Origin: JAXGZG01 sp040771825
GTDB taxonomy: Bacteria > Bacillota > Sulfobacillia > Fermentithermobacillales > Fermentithermobacillaceae
Length of the DNA stretch: 64,000 bases
NCBI GenBank assembly: GCA_040771825.1
Contig: JAXGZG010000004.1
Coordinates: 310,001 to 374,000, forward strand
Direction: 5' to 3'
Below, one piece after another: positions 21,813 through 30,090 of this stretch. The notes beneath the pieces are model-generated. The model saw nothing but the letters and a program-made list of their open reading frames with translations. It ran no database searches and had not been told where the DNA came from. Position 1 is the first letter of the stretch. The number at the start of each line of letters is the position of its first letter. Position numbers and translations under genes: made by a program.

Positions 21813-24292
21813 ACAACAGAGCAATGAAAGGAATAGATCTGGGCACAACCAATAGCTGTGTCGCCTGGTTGGATGGCACAATGCCAAGGACGTACGACAA
21901 CATATATGGCGATAAGTGCACCCCGTCTGCCGTGTGGATCGACAAAAGGGGGCATCTGGTTGTTGGCCGAAAGGCCAGGGAAAAAGCCCAGGACACCCCA
22001 GATGACTGCCAGTTGGAATTCAAGCGGCTTATGGGCACCGACCAGGTTTGCACCTTCGCTTCAAGCGGACGTCACCTTACGCCCGTAGACCTTTCCGCGG
22101 AAGTCCTGAAATCACTCAAAGGAGACGTTGAAAGATCCGGCGACTTCCTCCCTACTGCTGTAATAGGCGTTCCCGCCTCGTTCGATGAATCTGCTGCACA
22201 GGCCACAAGGAAGGCGGCAGAGTTGGCAGGCATCGAGTATGTAGTTCCTGTTCAAGAACCGGTGCTTGCTGCTATGGCCTTCGGCTTTCAAAACACGGCA
22301 AAAAGGGCAACTTGGCTTGTTTACGACTTGGGCGGTGGCACTTTCGATGCTTCTTTGGTGCAGTTGAGAGACGGCAGAATCGAGATTCTTAACCATATAG
22401 GAGAGCCCTACCTCGGGGGAAAGGACATGGACTGGGCTATAGTCGAACAAGTCCTAGTCCCAGCTGTGCTGGATGAATACACTCTCCCTGATTTCCACAG
22501 AGGCTCACCTCGCTGGAGGACATCTTTCGCAAAACTGAAGCACCACGCCGAGGAAGCCAAAATCATGCTTTCTCAGTCCGATTCTGCCTACCTAGATCTA
22601 GAGTCTCTTGTGAAAGAATCCGGCGGCTCGTTGGATTTCGAGTATATGATCACAAAGCGGGAAGTGGAGAGTGTCGCTGAACCTTTCATCGAGCGCACCG
22701 TGGACATGTGCAAAAGGCTTCTCAGAGAAACCAATATCCGTCACGTTGGCGGAGTTGATAGAGTTCTGTTAGTTGGAGGGCCGACCAAAATGCCCGTTTT
22801 GAGGGACTTGCTCAGCGAGGAACTAGGAATACCTCTGGACTTCTCGGTGGACCCCATGACTGCAGTGGCACAAGGCGCAGCCATTTTCGCACCGACGGTA
22901 GAACCGGGAGTCGACGTGGATAGAGGCAGATCGGACCAATCATCAAGCGCAACCTATACAGTGGAACTACACTACGACAAGATCGGTCAAGAACTCGAAC
23001 CTGAAGTTGCGGGGAGCGTCAGGACACCCAAGAACAAGAATCTGCGAGGCGTCACTATACAGTTTGTTCATAGAAAGACCCAATGGGCAACTGGTCGGAT
23101 CCACCTGAATAGGTCCGGAGGATTCGTCGTTACGCTGAAGGCGGAGCCTGGTATGCAAAACGAATATGCCATCGTGCTCAGGAGCTCGTGGGGTACGTTA
23201 TTAGACGTATATCCTTCGGAACTGGTGTATACCGTCGGCAATGCGCCAGGTCAACTGACGCAACTCCGCTCCATTAGAGTAGGCCTAGCGGATGCGTCAA
23301 CTCGCGTGATGGTCGGTAAGGGTCAGACACTTCCTGCCAGAAAGACAGAGATCTTTCACACGGTCTCCGAGGTTAAGAAAGGTCAAGCCGATTCATTCTT
23401 CACGTTTCCCATCGTTGAAGGCGACAACCCCCGCTCCGACCGAAACATTCCTGTCGGGGGACTCGAGGTAACCGGGGCTGAGGTGGAAAGAAGCCTGCCG
23501 AAAGGGAGCGATGTGGACATCGCGATAGAGGTTGATGAGGCTCGCGTCTACAAAGGCACGGCCTTCATACCAGTGTGGGACGAGACTTTCGATATTGATT
23601 TCTCATGGGGCAAGAAGACCCTCGAACCCTCGCATCTACGAACCCAAGCGTCGGCAGCCATGGAACGGTTCCAGGAACTGAAAGAGATGGCCCAGCGATT
23701 AGATGTACCGGAGGCGGAGGAAACGCTGGGCAGAGCGATGAAAAGCAGGGATCTTGTGGAGCAGTCTCTTGTCTCGATGGACTTGGCCGCTGATGAGCCA
23801 GAGAAATGCCAACTACATTTACTTGCCTTTCTAGCGGATTTGGATGAACTAGAGAGTCTTCTTGATTGGCCAAACGCAATCACCGAGGCCGAAACCTCAC
23901 TGGAACATGCCAGAACGATTTCGCAGTTCTGGGGCACTTCTAAGGAGCGTCAGCGCGCCAGCGAGCTTGAAGACACGGTGAACATAGCCCGGGAGAGTAA
24001 GGATCTTGAAGTTCTCAATAGAGCCCAAGGTGCTGTTCGAGGCTTTATCTTCGAGATACTGTGGCGTCAACCGGATTGGCTTATTCACACAATCTCTGGA
24101 TTGCGTGAGGACCTTCCGAAGATGAAAGACCAGGGAGCCGCCCGACAACTCTTTGACTTGGCATACCAGTATACCGAGACAAGGGATGTGGAAGGGCTTT
24201 CCTCGTGTTTAGTGCAGCTCATCAGGCTATTACCTGAAGAAGAAGCCTCCCAAGTCACCAAGCTGAACAGCATACTGATGCCGAACCAGTAG
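21809..24292 (+). CDS. Atypical Hsp70 (DnaK-like) chaperone
   Basis: The 827-residue product has an intact Hsp70 nucleotide-binding domain: phosphate-1 GIDLGTTNS (8-16), phosphate-2 DLGGGTFD (173-180) and adenosine motif LVGGPTKMPV (321-330). After residue about 365 the usual DLLLLDV linker is absent. In its place are a linker and about 100 residues of beta-rich sequence (VTIQFVHRKTQWATGRIHLN), then a recognisable substrate-binding beta-domain (QTLPARKTEIFHTVSE, NIPVGGLEV). The C-terminal 230 residues are charged helices. It is much longer than DnaK (about 610-640). Translation is coupled to the GrpE-like gene. It is likely a specialised chaperone for a dedicated client. Confidence 0.88.
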   Translation: MNNRAMKGIDLGTTNSCVAWLDGTMPRTYDNIYGDKCTPSAVWIDKRGHLVVGRKAREKAQDTPDDCQLEFKRLMGTDQVCTFASSGRHLTPVDLSAEVLKSLKGDVERSGDFLPTAVIGVPASFDESAAQATRKAAELAGIEYVVPVQEPVLAAMAFGFQNTAKRATWLVYDLGGGTFDASLVQLRDGRIEILNHIGEPYLGGKDMDWAIVEQVLVPAVLDEYTLPDFHRGSPRWRTSFAKLKHHAEEAKIMLSQSDSAYLDLESLVKESGGSLDFEYMITKREVESVAEPFIERTVDMCKRLLRETNIRHVGGVDRVLLVGGPTKMPVLRDLLSEELGIPLDFSVDPMTAVAQGAAIFAPTVEPGVDVDRGRSDQSSSATYTVELHYDKIGQELEPEVAGSVRTPKNKNLRGVTIQFVHRKTQWATGRIHLNRSGGFVVTLKAEPGMQNEYAIVLRSSWGTLLDVYPSELVYTVGNAPGQLTQLRSIRVGLADASTRVMVGKGQTLPARKTEIFHTVSEVKKGQADSFFTFPIVEGDNPRSDRNIPVGGLEVTGAEVERSLPKGSDVDIAIEVDEARVYKGTAFIPVWDETFDIDFSWGKKTLEPSHLRTQASAAMERFQELKEMAQRLDVPEAEETLGRAMKSRDLVEQSLVSMDLAADEPEKCQLHLLAFLADLDELESLLDWPNAITEAETSLEHARTISQFWGTSKERQRASELEDTVNIARESKDLEVLNRAQGAVRGFIFEILWRQPDWLIHTISGLREDLPKMKDQGAARQLFDLAYQYTETRDVEGLSSCLVQLIRLLPEEEASQVTKLNSILMPNQ

Positions 24293-24304
24293 GAGGCGTG
24301 CCCA

Positions 24305-25572
24305 ATGAACAACAGAGCCATGAAAGGTATTTACCTGGGCGCTATGTACAGCTGTGTCGCCTGGTTGGATGGCACAATGCCAAGGACGTACGACAACATA
24401 TATGGCGATAAGTGCACCCCGTCTGCCGTGTGGATCGACAAAAGGGGGAATCTGGTTGTTGGCCGAAAGGCCAGGGAAAAAGCCCAGGACACCCCAGATG
24501 ACTGCCAGTTGGAATTCAAGCGGCTTATGGGCACCGACCAGGTTTGCACCTTCGCTTCAAGCGGACGTTGCCTTACGCCCGTAGACCTTTCCGCGGAAGT
24601 CCTGAAATCACTCAAAGGAAACGTTGAAAGATCCGGCGACTTCCTCCCTACTGCTGTAATAGGCGTTCCCGCCTCGTTCGATGAATCTGCTGCACAGGCC
24701 ACAAGGAAGGCGGCAGAGTTGGCAGGCATCGAGTATGTAGTTCCTGTTCAAGAACCGGTGCTTGCTGCTATGGCCTTCGGCTTTCAAAACACGGCAAAAA
24801 GGGCAACTTGGCTTGTTTACGACTTGGGCGGTGGCACTTTCGATGCTTCTTTGGTGCAGTTGAGAGACGGCAGAATCGAGATTCTTAACCATATAGGAGA
24901 GCCCTACCTCGGGGAAAGGACATGGACTGGGCTATAGTCGAACAAGTCCTAGTCCCGGCTGTTCTGGATGAATACAATCTCCCTGATTTCCACAGAGGCT
25001 CACATGGGCAACTGGTGGGATTCACCTGAATAGGTCCGGAGGATTCGTCGTTACGCTGAAGGGGAGGAAACGCTGGACAGAGCGATGAAAAGCAGGGATC
25101 TTGTGGAGCAGTCTATTGCTGCGGTGGGCATAGATCCTGACGAGGCAGATGAATGCCGTTTGCACCTATTCGGCTTCCTAGCGGATTTGGATGAACTGGA
25201 GAGCGTTCTCTTGTGGCCAAACGCAGTCGCCGAGGCCGAAACCGCACTGGAACATGCCAAGAAGGTTGCACAGTCCTGGGGCACACCAGAACAGTGCCAG
25301 CGAATTAGCGGGCTTGAAGATACTGTGCGGGAAGCGCGAGCAGCTGCGGACGTGCAAGTCCTCAACAAAACCCGAGAGGATGTTCGGGGCTTCGTAGCTG
25401 AGATACTATGGAAGAGGCCCGTAGGATTTTCGGATTGGCCGCACAGTATGCCAAAGCCAAGGGCGTAGAAGGGCTTTCCTCGTGTGCAATGCAATTAATC
25501 AGGTTGTTGCCTGAGGACCAGGCCGCCAAAGTCAGACTGGAGTGGATTGATACAGTGATATTTAGCGAGTAG
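24305..25572 (+). pseudogene. Broken second Hsp70 copy
   Basis: The first 620 bp are almost identical to the intact Hsp70 gene (21809-22430). A missing G in the run at about 24914 shifts the frame and stops translation at 24937. Beyond it two internal deletions have joined distant parts: the sequence jumps from the region equal to about 22510 to that of 23085, and again from about 23143 to 23716. The C-terminal part (25085-25468) is a diverged paralogue (MKSRDLVEQSIAAVGIDPDE) and ends after another frame change near 25572. In the opening, IDLGTTNSC is changed to IYLGAMYSC, which would destroy phosphate binding. Not functional as an Hsp70, although the 210-residue N-terminal fragment still has a start and ribosome binding site. 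Confidence 0.88.
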
Positions 25573-25584
25573 GAGGTAAGGCGG

Positions 25585-26418
25585 ATGCAGAGCACACATG
25601 AAACCCCAAATGACGCCCACGGGCGGGCTCAAGAATACTTGGCTCATATACAGCATATGGCTGTAGCCGAACAAGCCCGTCGCCTAGCGATTCAAGGGGA
25701 TATCCGCGGGGCAGCGGTGATGCTCGAGGATCTTGTAGCCAATAGCAAAGGGGAGATTGACCCCAGGATTATGGATCTTGCGGCAAGAGTCCGCGCTAGG
25801 ACTGGAGATTACCTTGGGGCACAGTCGCTCTGGTCTGATGCTCTGGCAAGGGACCCCGGAAATCCGCAATACTCGAAAGCGCTACAACGTTGCCAGACAG
25901 CCCTTCGAGGCCCATCCTATCGATTCAGGGCCAACGTGGCTTGGTCCAGGGTAATCACCATCGCCCTAATACTCTGCCTAGTGGGTACCACCGCATTTCA
26001 GGCCCGCATCTTGCTGCTCAAGAGGAAGCCTCCCACCATCGATGTAGGAAAGCCAGACCATGCTTCTCTTGTTGCACAGGTGGAGGCTATCCTAACCGAA
26101 AGCGACCTGGTGCCCGACGTAACGGCAACGGTGACCGATTCGCTGGTAGTCACGGTGTCTGGAACGATCCCCACTCTTGAAGACAAATACAGTCTGGAGC
26201 AGAAGTTTGCAGGTATTCCGAATGTTGCCGCGGTTGACATGAGCGGCCTCTCCCCTACTCCAAGTGTGATTGTGCGGCCAGGCGACACCCTATGGTCTAT
26301 ATCGGAAAGGTGGCTTGGCAGTAGTTACCAGTGGCCGTTGTTGGCCCGGATAAACGGTCTTGAACCCCCCTACGAAATTCACCCCGGCGATGTCATTGTC
26401 TTCACTAGCCGTCGCTAA
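25585..26418 (+). CDS. TPR-TM-BON-LysM envelope protein of the Hsp70 locus
   Basis: The 277-residue product has a cytoplasmic helical N-terminus with a TPR-like pair (residues 25-105: AEQARRLAIQGDIRGAAVML, ARTGDYLGAQSLWSDALARD). One membrane helix follows (about 121-144), then a BON-like region (160-220: VTDSLVVTVSGTIPTLEDKY) and a C-terminal LysM domain (228-274: VIVRPGDTLWSISERWLG, PYEIHPGDVIVF) that binds peptidoglycan. It bridges cytoplasm and cell wall. AGGAGG precedes the ATG, 12 bp after the Hsp70 remnant. Context suggests it is the membrane or wall end of the Hsp70-kinase system. Confidence 0.82.
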   Translation: MQSTHETPNDAHGRAQEYLAHIQHMAVAEQARRLAIQGDIRGAAVMLEDLVANSKGEIDPRIMDLAARVRARTGDYLGAQSLWSDALARDPGNPQYSKALQRCQTALRGPSYRFRANVAWSRVITIALILCLVGTTAFQARILLLKRKPPTIDVGKPDHASLVAQVEAILTESDLVPDVTATVTDSLVVTVSGTIPTLEDKYSLEQKFAGIPNVAAVDMSGLSPTPSVIVRPGDTLWSISERWLGSSYQWPLLARINGLEPPYEIHPGDVIVFTSRR

Positions 26419-26574
26419 GGCGCCAATCCGGACGCCGGGGCTCACACAAAGACAGTGGCATAAACGCCCCGGGCACCCTCTTTGTCTTAGCCCCACCAAT
26501 AGTTCGCGGGATTATCCTCAATGCCTCCAGCTTCCCGAACCCGGGCTGGAGCAATAAGGTATGCCGCATCCAAC

Positions 26575-27129
26575 ATCCATAGTCTTGCCTTTTTCCACGT
26601 TGGGGTGAGCGTACGTTGCGGCGTTATCTCGGAGGATACTCTTCTTACCGTCGACGGCGACATGGAGGGCGCGCTTGTTACTGCGGAAAACACGGCTGCA
26701 TAGAGTCACACGCTACCATCCCTGCTATCGTCAGGGCTTTCAAGCAAGAACTTAGGATGGGAAAGTCCTCGGAAGTACCAGATTTTAGGAGCATCGATAG
26801 GTGTCCAGTTCCGTGACATCTGCGATGCAGCAGAAAGCGGCGATGGGTTATGCATTGAGGTCCTCCGAGACGCAGCCACCTACATGGGACTTGTGATAGC
26901 CAGCACCATCACATCCTTCGTCCGCAAGTAATCGTGCTCGGGGGGACCGTGTCCGATCGCCTATTCTGACTACTTCAGATGGACCGTGCAGACTGCCGAG
27001 AAGATGATCTACAGCCCGGGGCAGAGGAAATGCCAGTTCACTACACCTAGGATGGGGCGCAACACTATCGCCGCAGGAGCTGCCGCCATGGTGCAGCTTT
27101 CAGCCATGAAAGGGAGAAACCTCTCATGA
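26575..27129 (+). pseudogene. Decayed ROK-family sugar kinase/regulator
   Basis: Three frames carry pieces of one ROK protein in order: GVSVRCGVISEDTLLTVDGD, the ROK zinc signature CYCGKHGCIES (C-x-C-G-x2-G-C-x-E), then AAESGDGLCIEVLRDAATYM, and VIVLGG with a C-terminal MGRNTIAAGAAAMV. The frameshifts and an in-frame stop after FVRK show it is dead. The N-terminal HTH or kinase start is missing. A 36-codon open frame (27126-27236, starting in an ATGA overlap) follows and is probably a remnant of the next gene. Confidence 0.75.
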
Positions 27130-27366
27130 GCAAGGCGCGACGACGATTTGGCCAGATCGCGGAGATAGCGTACGTATTCATCAGAATCGGGTCTGTTCTA
27201 CAGGGCATAAGACGCGGCTCGGCTGCCCTGCACTGACTCAAAGCGCAGCCTCAACCACTCGACGGTGGAGTCAACAATCTTGTTTCCCCCAATTCCCAAG
27301 GACTTCTTCGTGGTAGAAATGCAACATGCGGTTGCGGTAGCCAGTCGAGGGATGTTTACCGATAAT

Positions 27367-27408
27367 CAATAATTCCTTATTGACCCTCGATAATCCTCCT
27401 TATATACT
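27367..27408 (+). promoter_or_regulatory. Promoter with overlapping palindromic operator
   Basis: TTGACC (27380-27385), 17-bp spacer, TATACT (27403-27408) is a good sigma-A promoter 52 bp before the DUF2975 gene. The perfect inverted repeat CAATAA-TTCC-TTATTG (27367-27382) overlaps its -35. The octamer CGATAATC also occurs twice, on either side of the -35. This is the expected layout for autorepression by the Cro/CI-type regulator encoded in the operon. Confidence 0.65.
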
Positions 27409-27459
27409 TGAAGCGTCGTCGGAAAACTCGGCGCACCCACCCCAAGAGGAGGGTTCATC

Positions 27460-28044
27460 ATGGACAAGGATTCCGGAGTGCTAGCATTCTTGCGCGTGGC
27501 AGTGAAAGTGACATTCTGGGCGGAGGTAGTCGTTGCAGGCCTGATGCTTATCTTGATCACAAGAGCCTCATTCATTGTGGGTGCTGAGCCCATCGTCATG
27601 CAAAGCCAAAACGTGACCATGCGGCTCTTTGGGCACCAGATTGCTTATCCCGAAGGGGCAGTTGCCATCGCCAACCCCAGAAGGCTCTTGGCAGCAGCCG
27701 CAGGATTCACCATACCCGTCATAGCGGTCTCACTCTTCGTCCTTTTTCAGCTGCGGTCCGTGTTCGACTCAATGGCGACTGGCACCCCCTTTACAGTTGC
27801 CAACGCCAATCGAATCAGCGGCATGGGCATGGCAATCCTGGCCGGGGCAGCAGTGCGGGCCGTTTCTGAAACCCTGGCGGGGCGTATTCTGGCGGACAGC
27901 CTTGAGATACAAGGCTCTACAACCGTCAAATCCGGAATTATGCCGCCCATTGGCTGGGTTCTTGGGGGACTCTTAGTCCTAACCTTAGCCGAAATCTTCA
28001 GATACGGAGTCAAGCTGCAAGAAGAACACGACACTACGATCTAG
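27460..28044 (+). CDS. DUF2975 membrane protein
   Basis: The 194-residue protein has four membrane helices: VTFWAEVVVAGLMLILI, LLAAAAGFTIPVIAVSLFVL, ISGMGMAILAGAAVRAV and IGWVLGGLLVLTLAEIF. The motif LFQLRSVFDSMATGTPFTVAN between helices 2 and 3 is the DUF2975 hallmark (a membrane-proximal segment giving F-x-x-x-N). Family members are almost always encoded next to a small YozG-type HTH regulator, as here, where the regulator follows within 20 bp. The biochemical role of the family is unknown; a membrane sensor controlling the HTH partner is a common assumption. Confidence 0.85.
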   Translation: MDKDSGVLAFLRVAVKVTFWAEVVVAGLMLILITRASFIVGAEPIVMQSQNVTMRLFGHQIAYPEGAVAIANPRRLLAAAAGFTIPVIAVSLFVLFQLRSVFDSMATGTPFTVANANRISGMGMAILAGAAVRAVSETLAGRILADSLEIQGSTTVKSGIMPPIGWVLGGLLVLTLAEIFRYGVKLQEEHDTTI

Positions 28045-28063
28045 TTTGAGGGGGCAAGTCTCT

Positions 28064-28291
28064 GTGGGGATAATCGTGCGCCTTGATAGGCTGCTAGTGG
28101 AACAGAAGATGTCATTGACTGAGTTAGCAGAAAGAGTGGATATCACTCTTGCAAACCTGTCTATCTTGAAGACCGGCAAAGCCAGAGCGATCCGATTTTC
28201 GACCCTAGAGGCCATTTGCAGAGAACTATCATGCCAGCCCGGGGATTTATTGGAATACGCTCCTGACAAGCTAGGAGAACTGGAACGTTAG
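28064..28291 (+). CDS. YozG-type Cro/CI HTH regulator
   Basis: A 75-residue HTH_XRE protein: MSLTELAERVDITLANLSIL forms the helix-turn-helix, followed by KTGKARAIRFSTLEAICREL and CQPGDLLEY, the signature of YozG-like regulators. GTG 28064 is chosen because GAGGGGG lies 9 bp upstream and family members begin with GIIVRLD; TTG 28046 is the longer alternative. Paired with the DUF2975 gene, it is the likely ligand of the palindrome at 27367. Confidence 0.88.
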   Translation: MGIIVRLDRLLVEQKMSLTELAERVDITLANLSILKTGKARAIRFSTLEAICRELSCQPGDLLEYAPDKLGELER

Positions 28292-28549
28292 CTAGATCCG
28301 CGGATCGGGAGGCTGGGGCAGTTCACGGTCTTCTTGCCCATCGGTCCTATCCATCAGCCTGTCGTCATCTTGCCAGAACACGTCACCCTGCCACGACTTG
28401 GCTAGCGCATCCTGAATCCTGCCCAAATCCCGCTTGAGGGTCCACCCTCTCATTCCTGCCCTTCGAAGTTGAGGAAGCCCATATCTACGAAGACCTTCCA
28501 CAGTTCCGCGATACAGAAGGCTGGGCACCTTTGCATACTCTCCTTCCAT
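28292..28549 (-). CDS. Small protein with weak RusA-like resemblance, possibly a remnant
   Basis: The 85-residue frame contains LKRDLGRIQDALAKSWQGDV followed by FWQDDDRLMD, reminiscent of the aspartate-bearing core of RusA-type Holliday-junction resolvases (D-N-x-x-K-x-x-x-D-A-L-N, then DD). The first conserved Asn and other parts are missing. A GAGGAG stands before ATG 28549. It may be a fragment of a lost gene. The neighbouring 28550-28776 contains no gene I can support. Confidence 0.3.
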   Translation of the reverse strand: MEGEYAKVPSLLYRGTVEGLRRYGLPQLRRAGMRGWTLKRDLGRIQDALAKSWQGDVFWQDDDRLMDRTDGQEDRELPQPPDPRI

Positions 28550-28776
28550 TAGCTCCTCTCGTGATGAAGGCTGGATTACCGTCTGGATCCAGCCTGATGC
28601 TTAAAACCCACGAGTTTGAGCTCAATCTCAGGTCAATAAAGAGTATGCGCATGCCCTTCTACATAATCCGTCTTCTAACTCATCGACCCACGCCTAGCCT
28701 TCATCGGGATACGAAAGTCTGACTTAGCAGCAGAACCAGTCTAGCACCAGAACCGGCCTAGCAGCGTGCCGCAACA

Positions 28777-29811
28777 TCAGAGACCAGGTACCACCGCCAC
28801 TTTCATGGCCTCCCCTGACCTGGCTAGTTGAAATCCGTCCTCTATCCGGTCAAGGCTGACAGAGTGGGTGACAATCTTGGAGGCCTCTATTCTTCCGCCT
28901 TCAACTAAATCCAGAGCTAGCTCCCACTGCCTCTGCACCGAACTCCGAGCGCCCAAAACCGTAATCTCGTTGTAATGGATGAGATTGGTGTTGAGAGTGA
29001 CTGTAGGAGCCTCCGCAGGGAGCCCCGCAAACAGCAAGACTTGACCTCTCCTGGACGCCATCTGCAAAGCCTGCTCCTGAGCGCTCCCAAATACGCATGC
29101 CACGATTACCACGTTAGCACCGCGACCCCCAGTCAGATCCAAAACCGCTTTCACCGGGTCGTGCACTGAGGAATCGACCAGGTAATCGGCGCCAAAAGGC
29201 TCAGTCATCTCAAGCCTCTTTTCCAGGAGATCCAAGACCACGACCTTCCTTGCACCCCTCATTTTTGATACCGCTGCGTGCATGGCGCCGATGGGACCCG
29301 CACCAATCACCGCAACCGAGGTATCGAACCAGATATCGAGCTTCTCGTGGCCGTTTAAGACGCAGGCAAGGGGCTCAACTGTGACGGCCGCCTCAAGGGA
29401 CAGGTCGGCCGGGACTTTAACTACAAAACCGCCTGACACCACCGGGCTTCCTATGGGACGCAGTTCAGCGAATCCTCCCTGCCTTACTCCGCCGACCCTT
29501 CCCCGTTGCAGGCAAAGATTCTGGATGCCCCTTCGGCAAAACTCGCAGATTCCGCAGGTGGCAGGAACATCGGTAATCCGATCGCCGGGGCTGAATCCTG
29601 TGACGCCCTCCCCCACTTCAAGCACAGTAGCCACAGTCTCGTGCCCGATTATCTCGCCCACATGGCGAGAGCCAGACTCCCAAGATCGTAAGTCGCTCCC
29701 GCAAATGGCGCATCCTTCCACCCTAGTAAGAAGCCCTCCCGGCGGGCACTTAGGGTCAGGTACGGTTCGCACGGAGATATTCCCAGGGCCATCCAAAAAT
29801 GCTGCTTTCAT
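28777..29811 (-). CDS. Zinc-dependent medium-chain alcohol/polyol dehydrogenase
   Basis: The 344-residue product is a classic MDR dehydrogenase. Catalytic zinc ligands are Cys37-x2-D in CAICGSDLRSW and GHE in IIGHETVATV. The structural zinc cluster is CGICEFCRRGIQNLC, and the Rossmann glycine motif is AVIGAGPIGAMH. Such enzymes oxidise secondary alcohols with NAD(P): sorbitol, threonine and butanediol dehydrogenases are the close relatives, and the sequence does not separate them. ATG 29811 has a GGAGGG-type site upstream. It is monocistronic and divergent from the ThiF-like gene. Confidence 0.88.
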   Translation of the reverse strand: MKAAFLDGPGNISVRTVPDPKCPPGGLLTRVEGCAICGSDLRSWESGSRHVGEIIGHETVATVLEVGEGVTGFSPGDRITDVPATCGICEFCRRGIQNLCLQRGRVGGVRQGGFAELRPIGSPVVSGGFVVKVPADLSLEAAVTVEPLACVLNGHEKLDIWFDTSVAVIGAGPIGAMHAAVSKMRGARKVVVLDLLEKRLEMTEPFGADYLVDSSVHDPVKAVLDLTGGRGANVVIVACVFGSAQEQALQMASRRGQVLLFAGLPAEAPTVTLNTNLIHYNEITVLGARSSVQRQWELALDLVEGGRIEASKIVTHSVSLDRIEDGFQLARSGEAMKVAVVPGL

Positions 29812-30090
29812 AAGAAACCCTCCTGCAAGACATTTCGCCTAAGGCTAGGGCTCCATGGCCAAATGAGCCACTAACCACACAAGCATACGTCACCTTGAGT
29901 CTAGGGTACCAGTTCGGCGGAAAGAGCGCTAATCCTAACCTAGCCGAGGCCGAGACTAGGCCCTGTGCGGCCCGGCGCCAAAGCCGCTCTTGCGCTATGG
30001 AGGGGGAATATTAAGCCCGTGAGCAGAATGTACCCATTGGTGAGTCTGGGGCGAGTTTGGGGCAAGTCGAGAAGGAGGGTTTCGCCACCT

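Noticed and set aside
26446..26485. Terminator after the LysM protein
   Set aside because: Only a 7-bp stem with a 26-nt loop and no good T-run; too weak to call.
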